Shown here piece by piece: positions 38,691 through 48,953 of a stretch of 64,000 bases of DNA. The notes beneath the pieces were generated by a model. It saw only the letters and a program-made list of their open reading frames with translations, did not search any database and was not told the origin of the DNA. Numbering within the stretch: position 1 is the first letter of the stretch; the number at the start of each line of letters is the position of its first letter. The DNA is from Candidatus Obscuribacterales bacterium. GTDB taxonomy: Bacteria; Cyanobacteriota; Vampirovibrionia; Obscuribacterales; Obscuribacteraceae. The translations under genes and the position numbers were made by a program. Where the stretch lies: positions 124,001-188,000 of the forward strand of contig JAKFVQ010000025.1 of the NCBI GenBank assembly GCA_021732085.1, in the 5' to 3' direction.

Positions 38691-38908
38691 ATCAGACGAG
38701 CTGGAGACATACACCACAAGCTTGACAACTCGTCCGCGAGCACGCTAGCAAATTCAACCCAAATTGCTAGCTTCTGCATGCCGCTTGGCAGGATGCTTGC
38801 GCGCGCCTGCCAAATTCGACTCAAACGAGAGCATAGGTGAGCTTTCCACTTCAAACGCCTCACCCGGAGTTTGCTATAGTAGTGCACACAGAATCAGGAA
38901 ACTACTGA

Positions 38909-39571
38909 ATGCTTCCTCATAGGGCACTTCTCAAATCCGCGCTAATCGTTGGCACCTTACTCTCACCATTGCAAGCCGGAGCAGCGGAAAACGTCACGCA
39001 AACGCCCAACGATTTAGAAATATCAGCCAAACAAGTCTCCTGCCCAGTTCCAGGAATAGTCTGCTTACGAGTATCAGCTATTAATAGATCTGCTACCCAA
39101 ATCTATTTGGTCAATGCAACAGATGCTGTACTCGGGAACATGAAAGCGGTTCCAGCCAACGAAATTTGCGAGCTCTCCGATAAACAAGAGTGGCAAAGGG
39201 TCCGCGACGAGCAGGCGGCTGTAACCCTTGTTACCGCAGGTTTAGGAACGATGGTCGTCGGAGACATCGAGACGAAGAAACAAAATCCGCAAGCATGGCT
39301 GGGACGAGGGTCGGAAGATCGGGCACGCACTCAAGAGATGTTTGACGAAAGAGTGATTTTGCAACTTGATCATACAGATGGACTTGTCTATTTCAACGCG
39401 GGCGCCGCGGGGATAAATACACTGCGTCTACAAATGCGACGATGGCCTGATGATACCAATGGCAACCAGAATGCGAACTCTGACGTAACAGTAGATGTTC
39501 CGATCGATAGTTCGCAAATAGTGCTTTCAAAACACGATCGACCCGGACGTCGTCAAATTGAAGCCAAATAA
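38909..39571 (+). CDS. Exported protein of unknown function
   Basis: The protein has 220 residues from ATG 38909, with AGGA 9 nt upstream. The signal peptide is LLKSALIVGTLLSPLQAGA-AE. The mature part is beta-rich in feel, with a C-x7-C pair early (SCPVPGIVCLRVSAINRS), a short Gly/Val stretch (LVTAGLGTMVVGDI) and a polar Asn-rich loop near residue 180. No family recognised. It faces the end of the efflux operon. Confidence 0.6.
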   Translation: MLPHRALLKSALIVGTLLSPLQAGAAENVTQTPNDLEISAKQVSCPVPGIVCLRVSAINRSATQIYLVNATDAVLGNMKAVPANEICELSDKQEWQRVRDEQAAVTLVTAGLGTMVVGDIETKKQNPQAWLGRGSEDRARTQEMFDERVILQLDHTDGLVYFNAGAAGINTLRLQMRRWPDDTNGNQNANSDVTVDVPIDSSQIVLSKHDRPGRRQIEAK

Positions 39572-39647
39572 TCTTGCTTCGATTCATCAAATATCAGTTG
39601 TTTCGATTCAGCGAATGTCCCTCACTTCGGTCACTGCTGGATCATGT

Positions 39648-42600
39648 CTAATTATCCGATTCGCTCTTCTTCGCAGGCAGTGGTTCAGGTATCTCAGTTC
39701 CTTCGGAGTCAACAGCTTCATCCGGAGCGGTCGAAAGCGCTTGAATGGACGGCGAGCCCTCAACTTTTCCATTTGACGGTTTTGTTTTAGCGAAAGTGAA
39801 CAGTCCCTTCACTTTCGCATAGGAACCTTTGATCAGAATATAAACAACTGGTACCAGAAACAAACTTATGAAGGTCGATACAAGCATCCCGCCACAAACA
39901 GCTGTTCCAAGGGATTGGCGGCTAGCAGCCCCTGCACCGGTTGCTATTGCAAGTGGCAGCAGTCCGACAATAAAAGCAAAAGACGTCATCAGAATAGGGC
40001 GCAGACGTTGCGACGACGACTGAAGAGCCGCAGCCGTGAACGTGTAATTTTCCGCGTGAACAAGATGGTTAGCAAATTCAACGATCAAGATAGCATTCTT
40101 GCTTGCAAGTCCAATCAGCATAACAAGACCAATCTGACAGAAAACATCGTTCTGCAGCCCGCGAGACCACTGGAAGTAAAAAGCGCCTAGCATGGCAGGA
40201 GGCACAGAAAACAGAATGATGAAAGGATCAATAAAAGTCTCATACTGCGCAGCAAGAACCAGATAAACGAACAAAAGTCCAAGCGCGAATATAATTGCAG
40301 CAGACGAGCCAGCCTCGATTTGCTCTTGAGCTACGCCGGTCCAACTGAACGTGAATCCCTGTGGCAATTGCTTCTTCGACAGGTCAGCCATCGTGCTTAT
40401 AGCTTGCCCCGAGCTGAAGCCTTCAGCTGGATTTCCATTGATTTCAACTGAGCGCAAAATATTATAGTGAGTGATTGTCTGGGCTGTGAGTTGCGTACTA
40501 GTGCGAACCAAGTTACTCAGTGGAACCATCGTATTCACGCGCGATTTCACATAATACTCGGATATGCTTTCCGGTTTATTCCTGAACATCTTGTCTGACT
40601 GCAAATAGACTCGGTAACTTCGGTTCAGAAAGTCAAAGTCATTGATGTAAGCTGAACCAGAAAGGGTTTGAATTGTATCGAGAATATCGCCAACATCGAC
40701 ATTCAATCGCTCAGCTTCATCGCGCCGAATCTCCAGCACCATCTGAGGCGTATCGGCCGAGAAGCTGCTAAACAAGCCAGTCAAGCCAGTCGTTTGATTG
40801 CCCTGATGAATCAGATCATTAGCGACCTCGCCAAGCTTCTGAACCGTACTTCCGTACATATCTTGCAGCTCATATGTGAAGCCCCCGAAGGTACCCAACC
40901 CTTCAATAGCCGGTGCGTTAAAGGGCACAATACGCGCTTCAGGGATATCCTTGCAAAGCTTTCGCACTCGAGCAATGATCGACTGAACGTTGTGTTCTTT
41001 GCCTTCACGATGTTCCCAATGCGTTAGGGGACAAAAGATCACTGCTGTGTTTGGCTGGTTGCCCGTGAAACCAAATCCTGGTAGCCCGCAGGTACCCTTG
41101 ACCTCCGGCTGCTTGTCGATTAAATTGCAGACTTTCTGGACCACATCTGCCGTATATTGCAATGAGCTCCCAGCAGGGCAATTGATCAAAGTCATGAAGT
41201 AACCTTGATCCTCTTCCGGAACGAATCCCGTCGGCAGTATTTTTGCTAGATACCAAACAGCCACAACAGATAAGATTGCCGCCAGCAAGACCGGAATCAC
41301 ATTACGAACCGCAAAACCAAGCAGTTTCTCGTAAACTGATCGCAGGCCGTTAATTACGAAATTGATCCAGCGGAAGAGGAAGAAGTTGGATTCACCTTCT
41401 TTAAGAATCATCGCAGCAAGAGCCGGAGAAAGGGTAAGCGCATTGAAAGCTGAAAGAGTTACAGATACAGCGATTGTCAGCGCGAATTGTTTGTAGAGCT
41501 GTCCGGTAGTTCCAGGCATAAAAGCAACGGGCACGAATACAGCAACAAGCACCAGGGCCGTAGCAATAAGAGCACCGGCAGTTTCTTTCATGGCTAATAA
41601 AGTGGCGTCGAAGGGCTTCATGTGCTCTTCTTCCATTAAGCGTTTGACGTTTTCGACAACAACAATCGCATCGTCAACCACAAGGCCGGTTGCCAACGTC
41701 AGTCCGAAAAGTGTCAACGTGTTAATTGAGAAGCCGAGCGCCTGCATAGCGACGAAGGTACCAATCAACGATACAGGAATGGTGACGCAGGCGATAACCA
41801 TGCTGCGCCAATCCTGCAAGAAGATGAAAATAACCAGGGTAACAAGCATTATCGCTTCGAACAGCGTGTGGATAACTTCCTCGATCGAAGCCTTGACGGC
41901 GTCTGTCGTATCCAAACAGACATCGCACTTCAAACCAGCAGGATAAAACTTCGACTGCTCAGCAAGTACTTTATGAACGCCTTCAGACACTTTAATTGCA
42001 TTTCCGCCGACGCGCAGGTAAACAACCAGAGCAACAGCGTCGTGCTTCTTATACGTACAACTTGTCGTATAATTCTCGGCGCCCAGTTCAACTCTTCCCA
42101 CATCCTTCAAGTGAACAAGAAGCCCATTCGAACCGCGCTTTACGATCAACCTCTCAAACTGTCCGGGGTCATTTAATCGCCCGAGCAGCTTGATACTGTA
42201 CTGATACATTTGCCCCGTTGGAGCAGGCGCAGAGCCAACATCCCCAGCTCCGACTTGCTTATTTTGAGACTGCAAAGCAGTTATTACTTCGTGCGGGCTC
42301 ATTTGGTATTGACTCAACTTGCCAGGATCGAGCCAAATCCTCATGGAGTATTTACGTTCGCCGACAATAGAGACGCTGCCTACCCCTGGTAGTGATTTCA
42401 GCTTGTCAATTAAGAAGAGGTCCGCATAATTACTAAGATAATTGGAGTCGAAACGGTCATCATCGGAATAAAGCGTAAGTACGTTAACCCATGAGGTCGA
42501 TACCTTTGTGATATTAACCCCAAGGCGTTGCACCTCTGATGGCAAACTACCTGTAACACCAGCTAATTTCGTTTGTACGTCGACCGCTGCTAGATCCTGG

Positions 42601-42899
42601 TCTCGTTCCAAATCAAAGGTCGCTGTAATCTTGCTGATGCCATCATTACCGCTATATGAACTCATGTACTTGAGTCCATCGCAACCGTTTATTTGACGCT
42701 CCAATGTCGTAGTAACTGCCGATTCAACTTGCTCGGCAGTGGCTCCGATATAAGTCGCTTGGACGGCTACCTGCGGTGGGGCTAAGCTCGGATACTGAGC
42801 AATGGGCAGACTCGTCATCGTCACAAGCCCAGCAATAATCATAACTATTGCTATAACACTAGCGAAAACTGGACGTCTGATGAAGAATTCTGCAAACAT
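39648..42899 (-). CDS. RND multidrug efflux pump, inner-membrane subunit (HAE1, AcrB-like)
   Basis: The protein has 1,083 residues and starts MFAEFFIRRPVFASVIAIVM, typical of HAE1 pumps. Twelve membrane segments and two periplasmic loops are expected. TM4 carries the proton-relay pair in ATGLVVDDAIVVVENVKRL. The porter-domain LPIAQYPSLAPPQV is conserved. The stretch after TM12 is a long cytoplasmic Pro/Ser/Glu tail. It starts 5 bases after the adaptor's stop, as the third gene of the operon. Proton-driven export of hydrophobic toxicants is known for the family; the substrate is unknown here. Confidence 0.95.
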   Translation of the reverse strand: MFAEFFIRRPVFASVIAIVMIIAGLVTMTSLPIAQYPSLAPPQVAVQATYIGATAEQVESAVTTTLERQINGCDGLKYMSSYSGNDGISKITATFDLERDQDLAAVDVQTKLAGVTGSLPSEVQRLGVNITKVSTSWVNVLTLYSDDDRFDSNYLSNYADLFLIDKLKSLPGVGSVSIVGERKYSMRIWLDPGKLSQYQMSPHEVITALQSQNKQVGAGDVGSAPAPTGQMYQYSIKLLGRLNDPGQFERLIVKRGSNGLLVHLKDVGRVELGAENYTTSCTYKKHDAVALVVYLRVGGNAIKVSEGVHKVLAEQSKFYPAGLKCDVCLDTTDAVKASIEEVIHTLFEAIMLVTLVIFIFLQDWRSMVIACVTIPVSLIGTFVAMQALGFSINTLTLFGLTLATGLVVDDAIVVVENVKRLMEEEHMKPFDATLLAMKETAGALIATALVLVAVFVPVAFMPGTTGQLYKQFALTIAVSVTLSAFNALTLSPALAAMILKEGESNFFLFRWINFVINGLRSVYEKLLGFAVRNVIPVLLAAILSVVAVWYLAKILPTGFVPEEDQGYFMTLINCPAGSSLQYTADVVQKVCNLIDKQPEVKGTCGLPGFGFTGNQPNTAVIFCPLTHWEHREGKEHNVQSIIARVRKLCKDIPEARIVPFNAPAIEGLGTFGGFTYELQDMYGSTVQKLGEVANDLIHQGNQTTGLTGLFSSFSADTPQMVLEIRRDEAERLNVDVGDILDTIQTLSGSAYINDFDFLNRSYRVYLQSDKMFRNKPESISEYYVKSRVNTMVPLSNLVRTSTQLTAQTITHYNILRSVEINGNPAEGFSSGQAISTMADLSKKQLPQGFTFSWTGVAQEQIEAGSSAAIIFALGLLFVYLVLAAQYETFIDPFIILFSVPPAMLGAFYFQWSRGLQNDVFCQIGLVMLIGLASKNAILIVEFANHLVHAENYTFTAAALQSSSQRLRPILMTSFAFIVGLLPLAIATGAGAASRQSLGTAVCGGMLVSTFISLFLVPVVYILIKGSYAKVKGLFTFAKTKPSNGKVEGSPSIQALSTAPDEAVDSEGTEIPEPLPAKKSESDN

Positions 42900-42904
42900 T
42901 TTTC

Positions 42905-44179
42905 TTACTCTATTGCGATTGGGGAACCTTCACGAAGGTTCTGGATGCCTGCAACTATTACCTGCTCGCCTGCAGTTACACCCTTTGTTACTACAGCGCG
43001 ATTTCCATTTAGTGATGAGATGGTCAAGACACGCTGTGTTGCCACTTGTCCCTTGCTCGGGTCGGATGAAACCACATAAGCAAACGCTCTGCCAGCCACG
43101 AAAGAAAGTGCGGCAGTTGGTATTGAGATACCTTTATCCTGTTTCAAGATAAGTCTTGTCGAAACAGATTGTTCCGGGCGATATTGCTCCTTATCATTTT
43201 CGAAAATTGCTTTGACCAAAACCGATTGGTTATCCTGATCAACTATTGGATCCACGTGAAATATAGGCGAGGTAGCTATGACCTTATCATCGGTGTCCAG
43301 AAGCTCTAACGGCATTCCGATCCGCAAGCCAGCGGCCATTTCTTTAGGCACAAGAACATTTACCTCAAGCGGGCGAACAGCACTGACAGCAGTTAGTTTC
43401 ACAGCGGAGTTAACATAGTCGCCTATCTTCACCGGGATATCGGTAAGGACACCGGAGAACGGTGCCTTTATTCGGTAATAAGCAAGTTGTTCTTCTTGCT
43501 CTTTCTTGGCATATACGGCTGAATCAACAGCACGTGCTGCTCTGGTAATCACTTCCTTCTGTGCGGCGATATTCTCATCAATTTCTTTCAATTTTGCCAA
43601 GGACACTTTGTACATCCGATCACAGCCATCGACAGTTGCCTCTGCGACCACGCCCCGTTGCTCCAGCCAGTAGTTTCTTTCAAACTCATGCTTGTCGTAA
43701 GCGACAGAGGCTTCTTGCGCACTGCGCTGCGCTTTCAGACTCTCCAAACGAGCAATTTCCTTTTGTTGATCGGCTTTAGCTGAGGCAATATTACTTTCTT
43801 TTTCAGCGACAGCAGCTTCCTGTTTTATCGCATCAATAGTGATTAAAAGTTGCCCCGGTTTAACATGCTCTCCCGGGTTAACCAGAATACTGGCAATAGT
43901 TCCATCAATTTTCGGATAAAGAGATACCGCATGCCTAGAATCAAGCTTGCCGACAAGGGTAGCTTTGTCGCTAACCATGGATGATTCAACCATCTCAATT
44001 TTAACCTTGACTGGCGCAGCCGCTACCGGAGCAGCTTCCTCACTTTTCTTATCGCAAGCAGCCAAGGAAACAGACAAGAATCCAACAATCGCGACGCTTG
44101 CAAACATGCTAATTTTCGTCGGCAAGTCATGTGCGACGGAAAATACTTTCGCAATTAGTTTACCAAACCACAACATCAT
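42905..44179 (-). CDS. RND efflux periplasmic adaptor lipoprotein (AcrA-like)
   Basis: The protein has 424 residues from ATG 44179, with GAGG 5 nt upstream and the start 8 bases after the outer-membrane factor stop. A lipobox SLAAC (Cys42) follows an unusually long n-region; a start at residue 25 would give a more normal signal. Next come beta-barrel and lipoyl halves (DGTIASILVNPGEHVKPGQL), a helical hairpin (~120-225, Glu/Lys/Ala-rich) and a C-terminal membrane-proximal domain. It bridges pump and outer-membrane channel. Confidence 0.93.
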   Translation of the reverse strand: MMLWFGKLIAKVFSVAHDLPTKISMFASVAIVGFLSVSLAACDKKSEEAAPVAAAPVKVKIEMVESSMVSDKATLVGKLDSRHAVSLYPKIDGTIASILVNPGEHVKPGQLLITIDAIKQEAAVAEKESNIASAKADQQKEIARLESLKAQRSAQEASVAYDKHEFERNYWLEQRGVVAEATVDGCDRMYKVSLAKLKEIDENIAAQKEVITRAARAVDSAVYAKKEQEEQLAYYRIKAPFSGVLTDIPVKIGDYVNSAVKLTAVSAVRPLEVNVLVPKEMAAGLRIGMPLELLDTDDKVIATSPIFHVDPIVDQDNQSVLVKAIFENDKEQYRPEQSVSTRLILKQDKGISIPTAALSFVAGRAFAYVVSSDPSKGQVATQRVLTISSLNGNRAVVTKGVTAGEQVIVAGIQNLREGSPIAIE

Positions 44180-44187
44180 CTTTGCCT

Positions 44188-45852
44188 CTATCTGATCCTC
44201 AATGGACGTTTGTCTTCGGTGAGTGAAGCTATAGAAATAGAACCAACCGCTCTCAGTAATTGCGCTTGTGCTTTTCTATAATTCACAATAGTTTCTGCCT
44301 GACGAGACAATGCTTCGAAATAATCTCGCTGTGCTTCCAATCGCTCAAGATTGGTGCCTACCCCGAAACGAACACGTTCGTCGGCGACTCGAAACTCCTC
44401 ACGAGCACTGATAACCGCCCGGTGACTGACGTCGATTTCTTCCTTTGTTGAAAGCACATCGATGTATGAGGCGCGCACTTCTTCCAAAATTTGCAAGAAC
44501 AATTCATTGGCTTTGAGCGTAGTTTTGCGGGCATCCTCTCTGAAAGCCAAACTATCCCCTAAGGCGCTAACACCGAAGCCGGGCAAAAGCCAGTTAAGAA
44601 TAAAACCAGCAGAGAACGCAGTGCCACCACCACCGGAACCAGTGCTGATCAAGCCGCCGCTGAGCGCGTTACCAGCGGGAATGATAATTCCTGAACTATT
44701 AGAGTCGCCTTTCGATTGCGTGTTGGTCGCCAAGAAAAACTTACTGTTAGGATAGAGCGTACCAAGACTTTCCTGAATCCTGCGCCGCGCCGCTAATCGC
44801 AATTGTTCATACTGTTTCAATTCCGGTCTGCTATCAATCGCCAACGTTAACAGATCTGCAATCGTCAATTTGGGATCCATCAACTGTGTTTCGGAAAGTA
44901 TGGTTTCACGAGGCAGCAAGTTCACCGCCGGACTTACATTTATCGCTACTGCTAATTTGAGAGCAGCTTTTCGAAAAGCGACTTGTTGCTTCAACAACAA
45001 TTGTTGATCTTGCGCCAATCTCGTTTGACTCTGCAACACTTCAAATATAGTGCCTTCCCCGGCAGCTTTTCTGTCTTCGTTTTGACGAACCTGCGTGTTA
45101 GAAACCTCAACAGCTTTTACTCTCACCTGTAGCAACGCGTGTTGTAAAAGCAGGTCCTGATATTTGTTGAAGACATCAAGCAAAACGTCATTAGTAGTGG
45201 CAGAGCTTACGTATTTTGCTGCTTTGGATTCGTGCAAATTGCGCAAGAAGCGAAAGGCATCTTGTCCACCATTGAAAACCGGCATATAAATGACGTTGTA
45301 GAAAGACCCCGAGACTGCCGTTGCAGGTCCGACTCCGCCAGTCCAAACTTGGTTGCGGTCATAACCCATAGCCATACTGGGCAACAGGATTCCAATTGCT
45401 TCAAGAACTCTAAACCTTTTTGCTTGCATTTCTGCTTGCGAAATTTTGATTGGCAAGCTTTTATTCAACGCGACCGACAGAACATCACGAAGCGTTGTTG
45501 GCTCGATGTAACTTGCTTCCAATCGAATCGGGGGCAGTGGACCATTTGCGCCCTTTAGAGTCGGTAAGTCGGTAGGCGCGATTGGCGTGAGCGTCACGCT
45601 AGAGTTCAACGGCACCGGCGGAATATCAATAGGATCTCGCAGCTCGATGCTTGAGCGCGTGCTGGCAGGCGGAGCTGCAGGGCGAGCGATCTGGGGAGGA
45701 GGTCCGGCCTTTCCCCAATCATTCTTTGCATCTGTTTGCTCGGAGGCAAAAACGCCGAAGTTCAAAGAACAAACCGCGAAGCAAACGAGAACAATGATAG
45801 TAGTAAATGTTTTGGACACTAGAACGAATTTTGGCGACAAATCGCAGAGCAC
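44188..45852 (-). CDS. TolC-like outer-membrane efflux factor
   Basis: The protein has 554 residues from GTG 45852 (no strong ribosome site; GTG 45819 possible). The signal is VSKTFTTIIVLVCFAVCSL to GVFA-SE. A Pro-rich stretch follows (PPPQIARPAAPPAST). Two outer-membrane-efflux repeats make the channel (LRDVLSVALNKSLPIKISQA; TIADLLTLAIDSRPELKQYE), each with long helices. First gene of the tolC-acrA-acrB-like operon. It shows that the cell has an outer membrane. Confidence 0.92.
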   Translation of the reverse strand: MLCDLSPKFVLVSKTFTTIIVLVCFAVCSLNFGVFASEQTDAKNDWGKAGPPPQIARPAAPPASTRSSIELRDPIDIPPVPLNSSVTLTPIAPTDLPTLKGANGPLPPIRLEASYIEPTTLRDVLSVALNKSLPIKISQAEMQAKRFRVLEAIGILLPSMAMGYDRNQVWTGGVGPATAVSGSFYNVIYMPVFNGGQDAFRFLRNLHESKAAKYVSSATTNDVLLDVFNKYQDLLLQHALLQVRVKAVEVSNTQVRQNEDRKAAGEGTIFEVLQSQTRLAQDQQLLLKQQVAFRKAALKLAVAINVSPAVNLLPRETILSETQLMDPKLTIADLLTLAIDSRPELKQYEQLRLAARRRIQESLGTLYPNSKFFLATNTQSKGDSNSSGIIIPAGNALSGGLISTGSGGGGTAFSAGFILNWLLPGFGVSALGDSLAFREDARKTTLKANELFLQILEEVRASYIDVLSTKEEIDVSHRAVISAREEFRVADERVRFGVGTNLERLEAQRDYFEALSRQAETIVNYRKAQAQLLRAVGSISIASLTEDKRPLRIR

Positions 45853-46030
45853 TAGCTCGATACATAACGTAACTTCGGGCGAAGTCGACAGTCTATCATA
45901 GTAAACCGCATAATATAGGAGCGAGCAAATGGCTCATTCCACACCTGACAACGTGAAGCTGCACTCACACAGCCACTGCCTCATGATGGATAGCAATAAC
46001 GCCACATCCGCACAAAGCGAGGATTAAAAG

Positions 46031-46819
46031 ATGACCATAAAGAAACGACTAATTGACGATATGGATTTGAGTCAAATTAGCGCCAAGAAGTGGAAATCTG
46101 AATTGAGTTTAGCGCGCATGGCATTAGCCGAAAATAAATTGGCTGACGCCTCCAGACTTTTGCACAGGGCCTATGAATTATCTGGCGAAGTCAAGGAAAG
46201 CGATTATGCTCGTGGAGTTTGTGAGCTGGGCATGGCAGTCGTAGCGGTGCATCAAAAGAAATCATCAGATGCGCACAAACATTTCGAGAAAGCTATCAGT
46301 ATTGCACGGCAAGGTGGAGACGAGTCGCATGATGCACTGCTTGGTGTCACTCTACGCCATTATGCAAATGCTTTGCTTGATGAAGGTCAAATCGATCAGG
46401 CTGAGCAACATTTAGAAGAATCCGTCAGTGTTTTACAAAAGCATGGTGTGACGACGGCCTACTATTTAGCATTGTCTGTCTGCGATCTAGCAGGCCTTAA
46501 GGTCATTCGGCGCGATTTTGAAAAAGCTCAAGCAATCTTGCCGACAGCAATAGAAATTCTTGGCGCACTAACTGATTCTGAAGACGCAGATTATATGCGA
46601 GCTACATTCATTTTTGACGTTGCAAATAATAAACCGGAAGAAGAAGAATTTTTCGGGCTCTGGCAAGATAACGCGACGAAAATGCAATATCAGTTAGGCT
46701 CAAAACATCCATTCTTGGTGCGCGTCTTGAACCGGTTCGCAGGGGCTGCGAAAAAAGCGGGAAGAGACGATTTGATTCAACAAGCTGGTGGCATCTTCGC
46801 TAGTTCATTTAAAGCTTAA
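46031..46819 (+). CDS. TPR-repeat protein
   Basis: The protein has 262 residues from ATG 46031 with GAGG 8 nt upstream. It is soluble, with four to five TPR-type helix pairs (ARMALAENKLADASRLLHRA; YANALLDEGQIDQAEQHLEE). It probably works in protein binding. A transmembrane kinase follows 150 bases downstream on the same strand, so it may be an accessory or target; that is inference. Confidence 0.75.
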   Translation: MTIKKRLIDDMDLSQISAKKWKSELSLARMALAENKLADASRLLHRAYELSGEVKESDYARGVCELGMAVVAVHQKKSSDAHKHFEKAISIARQGGDESHDALLGVTLRHYANALLDEGQIDQAEQHLEESVSVLQKHGVTTAYYLALSVCDLAGLKVIRRDFEKAQAILPTAIEILGALTDSEDADYMRATFIFDVANNKPEEEEFFGLWQDNATKMQYQLGSKHPFLVRVLNRFAGAAKKAGRDDLIQQAGGIFASSFKA

Positions 46820-46968
46820 GAGAGCTTGGACGGTGCACCGCTATTCTGAGTCGAAAGACTACTGAAAGAAACAGCGACTTTAATTGCACCGAACAAAGTA
46901 GGTTAAACCTCAGCTTTGATTCAATTAGTGTCCGCAGATCGAAATACTGTGGCCTTATAATTTTGCCA

Positions 46969-48939
46969 ATGGAAAGAGACGCGGAATCACATGTCTCGTC
47001 GCTGCAGAGCGACGACGGTTTGGAATCATGCACAGAAAAGCGTGACCAAGCCTCGATTTCGCCTGGGCAAATTATTGGTGGCCGCTACAAAATCATTTCG
47101 GCTCTCGGTTCGGGTGGAATGAGTGTCGTCTACAAAGCGAGTCATTTAACACTTAATCGCCCAGTCGCTCTTAAGATACTCAATCGTCACTTCATCCCAG
47201 GAAGCTCCGCAAGTGAAAGATTTCAACGCGAAGCACTGACCGTAAGCACCCTGGATCATCCCAATATTGTGAAAGTCTTTGGGGTTGGAAAGATTGGCGA
47301 TGCTCCGTTCATGGCAATGGAGTTGCTTGAAGGCCAGAGTCTTGCAGATCTATTGAAACGACAAGGACGTCTTTCTCAGGAACAAGCGCTCCCCATTTTT
47401 TGCCAATTGCTTGATGCATTAAAGCATGCACACGAGAAATCCATTGTTCATAGAGATCTTAAGCCAAGCAATGTCTTTCTTTGCCAGAACGCTAAAGTTG
47501 TGAAATTGCTGGATTTCGGCATTGCGAAAATCGCTGGTGATACCGGAAGCGGTGCACAAAAACTTACAGCAACAGGGGAGATCTTCGGCACACTAACTTA
47601 TATGAGCCCAGAACAGTGCTCCGGAGCGAAAGTGGACTATCGCTCGGATCTCTACTCAATGGGTTGCTTGATCTATGAGGTTCTGGATGGACACCCTCCA
47701 TTTCGTGGAGACACGCCTTATGCAATTATGGCTCAACACACCAATGGGCACGCAGCTTCAAGTGCCTTCATTGACGAATCGGTAAGAGAAGTAATCCTCT
47801 GGGCTATGGAGAAAGATCCCTCGGATCGCCCACAATCAGCCGCTGAGTTAAAACGCGTTCTTCTCGAACCAGCTTTATTAGCGAGGAAAGAAAAAGCTCC
47901 CCCCAACGGAAGGAATCCACTACTTCCGACGATATGTGTGATAACTATTGGCGCGCTCCTTGCTTGTTTCATAGCTTTGAAAACCACACACAAAGACCCC
48001 GTCTTGACCACGAAGAAGGTTTCTGCCAAATCAACCACAAAGGTTTCCATTACCGCAACCCTGCTTCATGCTGCGGAGAAAGCCAATGATTCGGTAGCTT
48101 TCAGCCCTGAAGAACTGAAATCGTCCATTGCAGATCTTGATCAACTAGCAACGAGCAGAAAGTGCTCTCGTGTGCAAAAGTACGCAGCAACTTTTATCAA
48201 GTATCTGATCGAAAAGAGGATGAACACTTCAAACACGCAACTGCTCGAAACACTGACGGCGTGTCTTCCGATGACGTATACAAAAGATGGAAAGCCAACA
48301 AAGGAAACTGGACTCATTGAGATCTACCAGGCGCGCACTCTCAATTCCGATGGACAGGGCGTTCAGGCTTTCCAAACAGCTCAAAAATGCGTCGAGACTC
48401 TCAAACGAAAGCCAGTGACCATGGAAGGAATCCCTGATTCATTACGACTGGTGAAAAGCAATTCCAGTATTCGCGATCCCTATATGCTTTTAGCCGAGCT
48501 CGATGGACGCCGGGGCGAATACGAAGATGCTCTTAAGTACGCAGATTTAGCTTATGAGAATTCAATTTCAAATCCGTACTGGCGCTTTGATGCCTTGAAA
48601 ATTAAGTTAGGCATCTTGTTAAAGATGAAGAAGAACACTGAAGTGGAAAATCTACTCCGCGCTGAAATGAGTGCGGCGGAAAAATATGTGAACCTTCCTA
48701 GCTCCAGCCAGCATGACATTCGTCATGGAATAAGAAGCTTTGCTCTCATCGGACAATGGGCGTTTGAACAAGGCATTCTACCAATTGCTAGATCCGCATT
48801 TGAAAGTGAGCGCGACATCGCCACAGAAATAGGTGGATTTGAGGACCTTCATCGCGAAGCCGTAGACTCACTAACAAAGCTCGATAAATATTCCAAAACA
48901 GCAAAGGCTGAGACAATTCATCTGACCGCGAGCAATTGA
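46969..48939 (+). CDS. Transmembrane Ser/Thr protein kinase with external TPR-like domain
   Basis: The protein has 656 residues from ATG 46969 (a TTG at 46963 is in frame). Numbered from the TTG: a 30-residue acidic leader, then a Hanks kinase with ALGSGGMSVVYKAS, Lys71 (VALKIL), HRDLKPSN (Asp165), LLDFGIAKI and GTLTYMSPEQCSG. A membrane helix lies at ~320-340 (LPTICVITIGALLACFIAL). About 310 external residues follow, with TPR-like pairs near the end (MLLAELDGRRGEYEDALKYA). It is more distant from the tandem pair at 10.5-14.8 kb than those are from each other. The external domain differs as well. Confidence 0.9.
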   Translation: MERDAESHVSSLQSDDGLESCTEKRDQASISPGQIIGGRYKIISALGSGGMSVVYKASHLTLNRPVALKILNRHFIPGSSASERFQREALTVSTLDHPNIVKVFGVGKIGDAPFMAMELLEGQSLADLLKRQGRLSQEQALPIFCQLLDALKHAHEKSIVHRDLKPSNVFLCQNAKVVKLLDFGIAKIAGDTGSGAQKLTATGEIFGTLTYMSPEQCSGAKVDYRSDLYSMGCLIYEVLDGHPPFRGDTPYAIMAQHTNGHAASSAFIDESVREVILWAMEKDPSDRPQSAAELKRVLLEPALLARKEKAPPNGRNPLLPTICVITIGALLACFIALKTTHKDPVLTTKKVSAKSTTKVSITATLLHAAEKANDSVAFSPEELKSSIADLDQLATSRKCSRVQKYAATFIKYLIEKRMNTSNTQLLETLTACLPMTYTKDGKPTKETGLIEIYQARTLNSDGQGVQAFQTAQKCVETLKRKPVTMEGIPDSLRLVKSNSSIRDPYMLLAELDGRRGEYEDALKYADLAYENSISNPYWRFDALKIKLGILLKMKKNTEVENLLRAEMSAAEKYVNLPSSSQHDIRHGIRSFALIGQWAFEQGILPIARSAFESERDIATEIGGFEDLHREAVDSLTKLDKYSKTAKAETIHLTASN

Positions 48940-48953
48940 TCCAAGCAGATCGA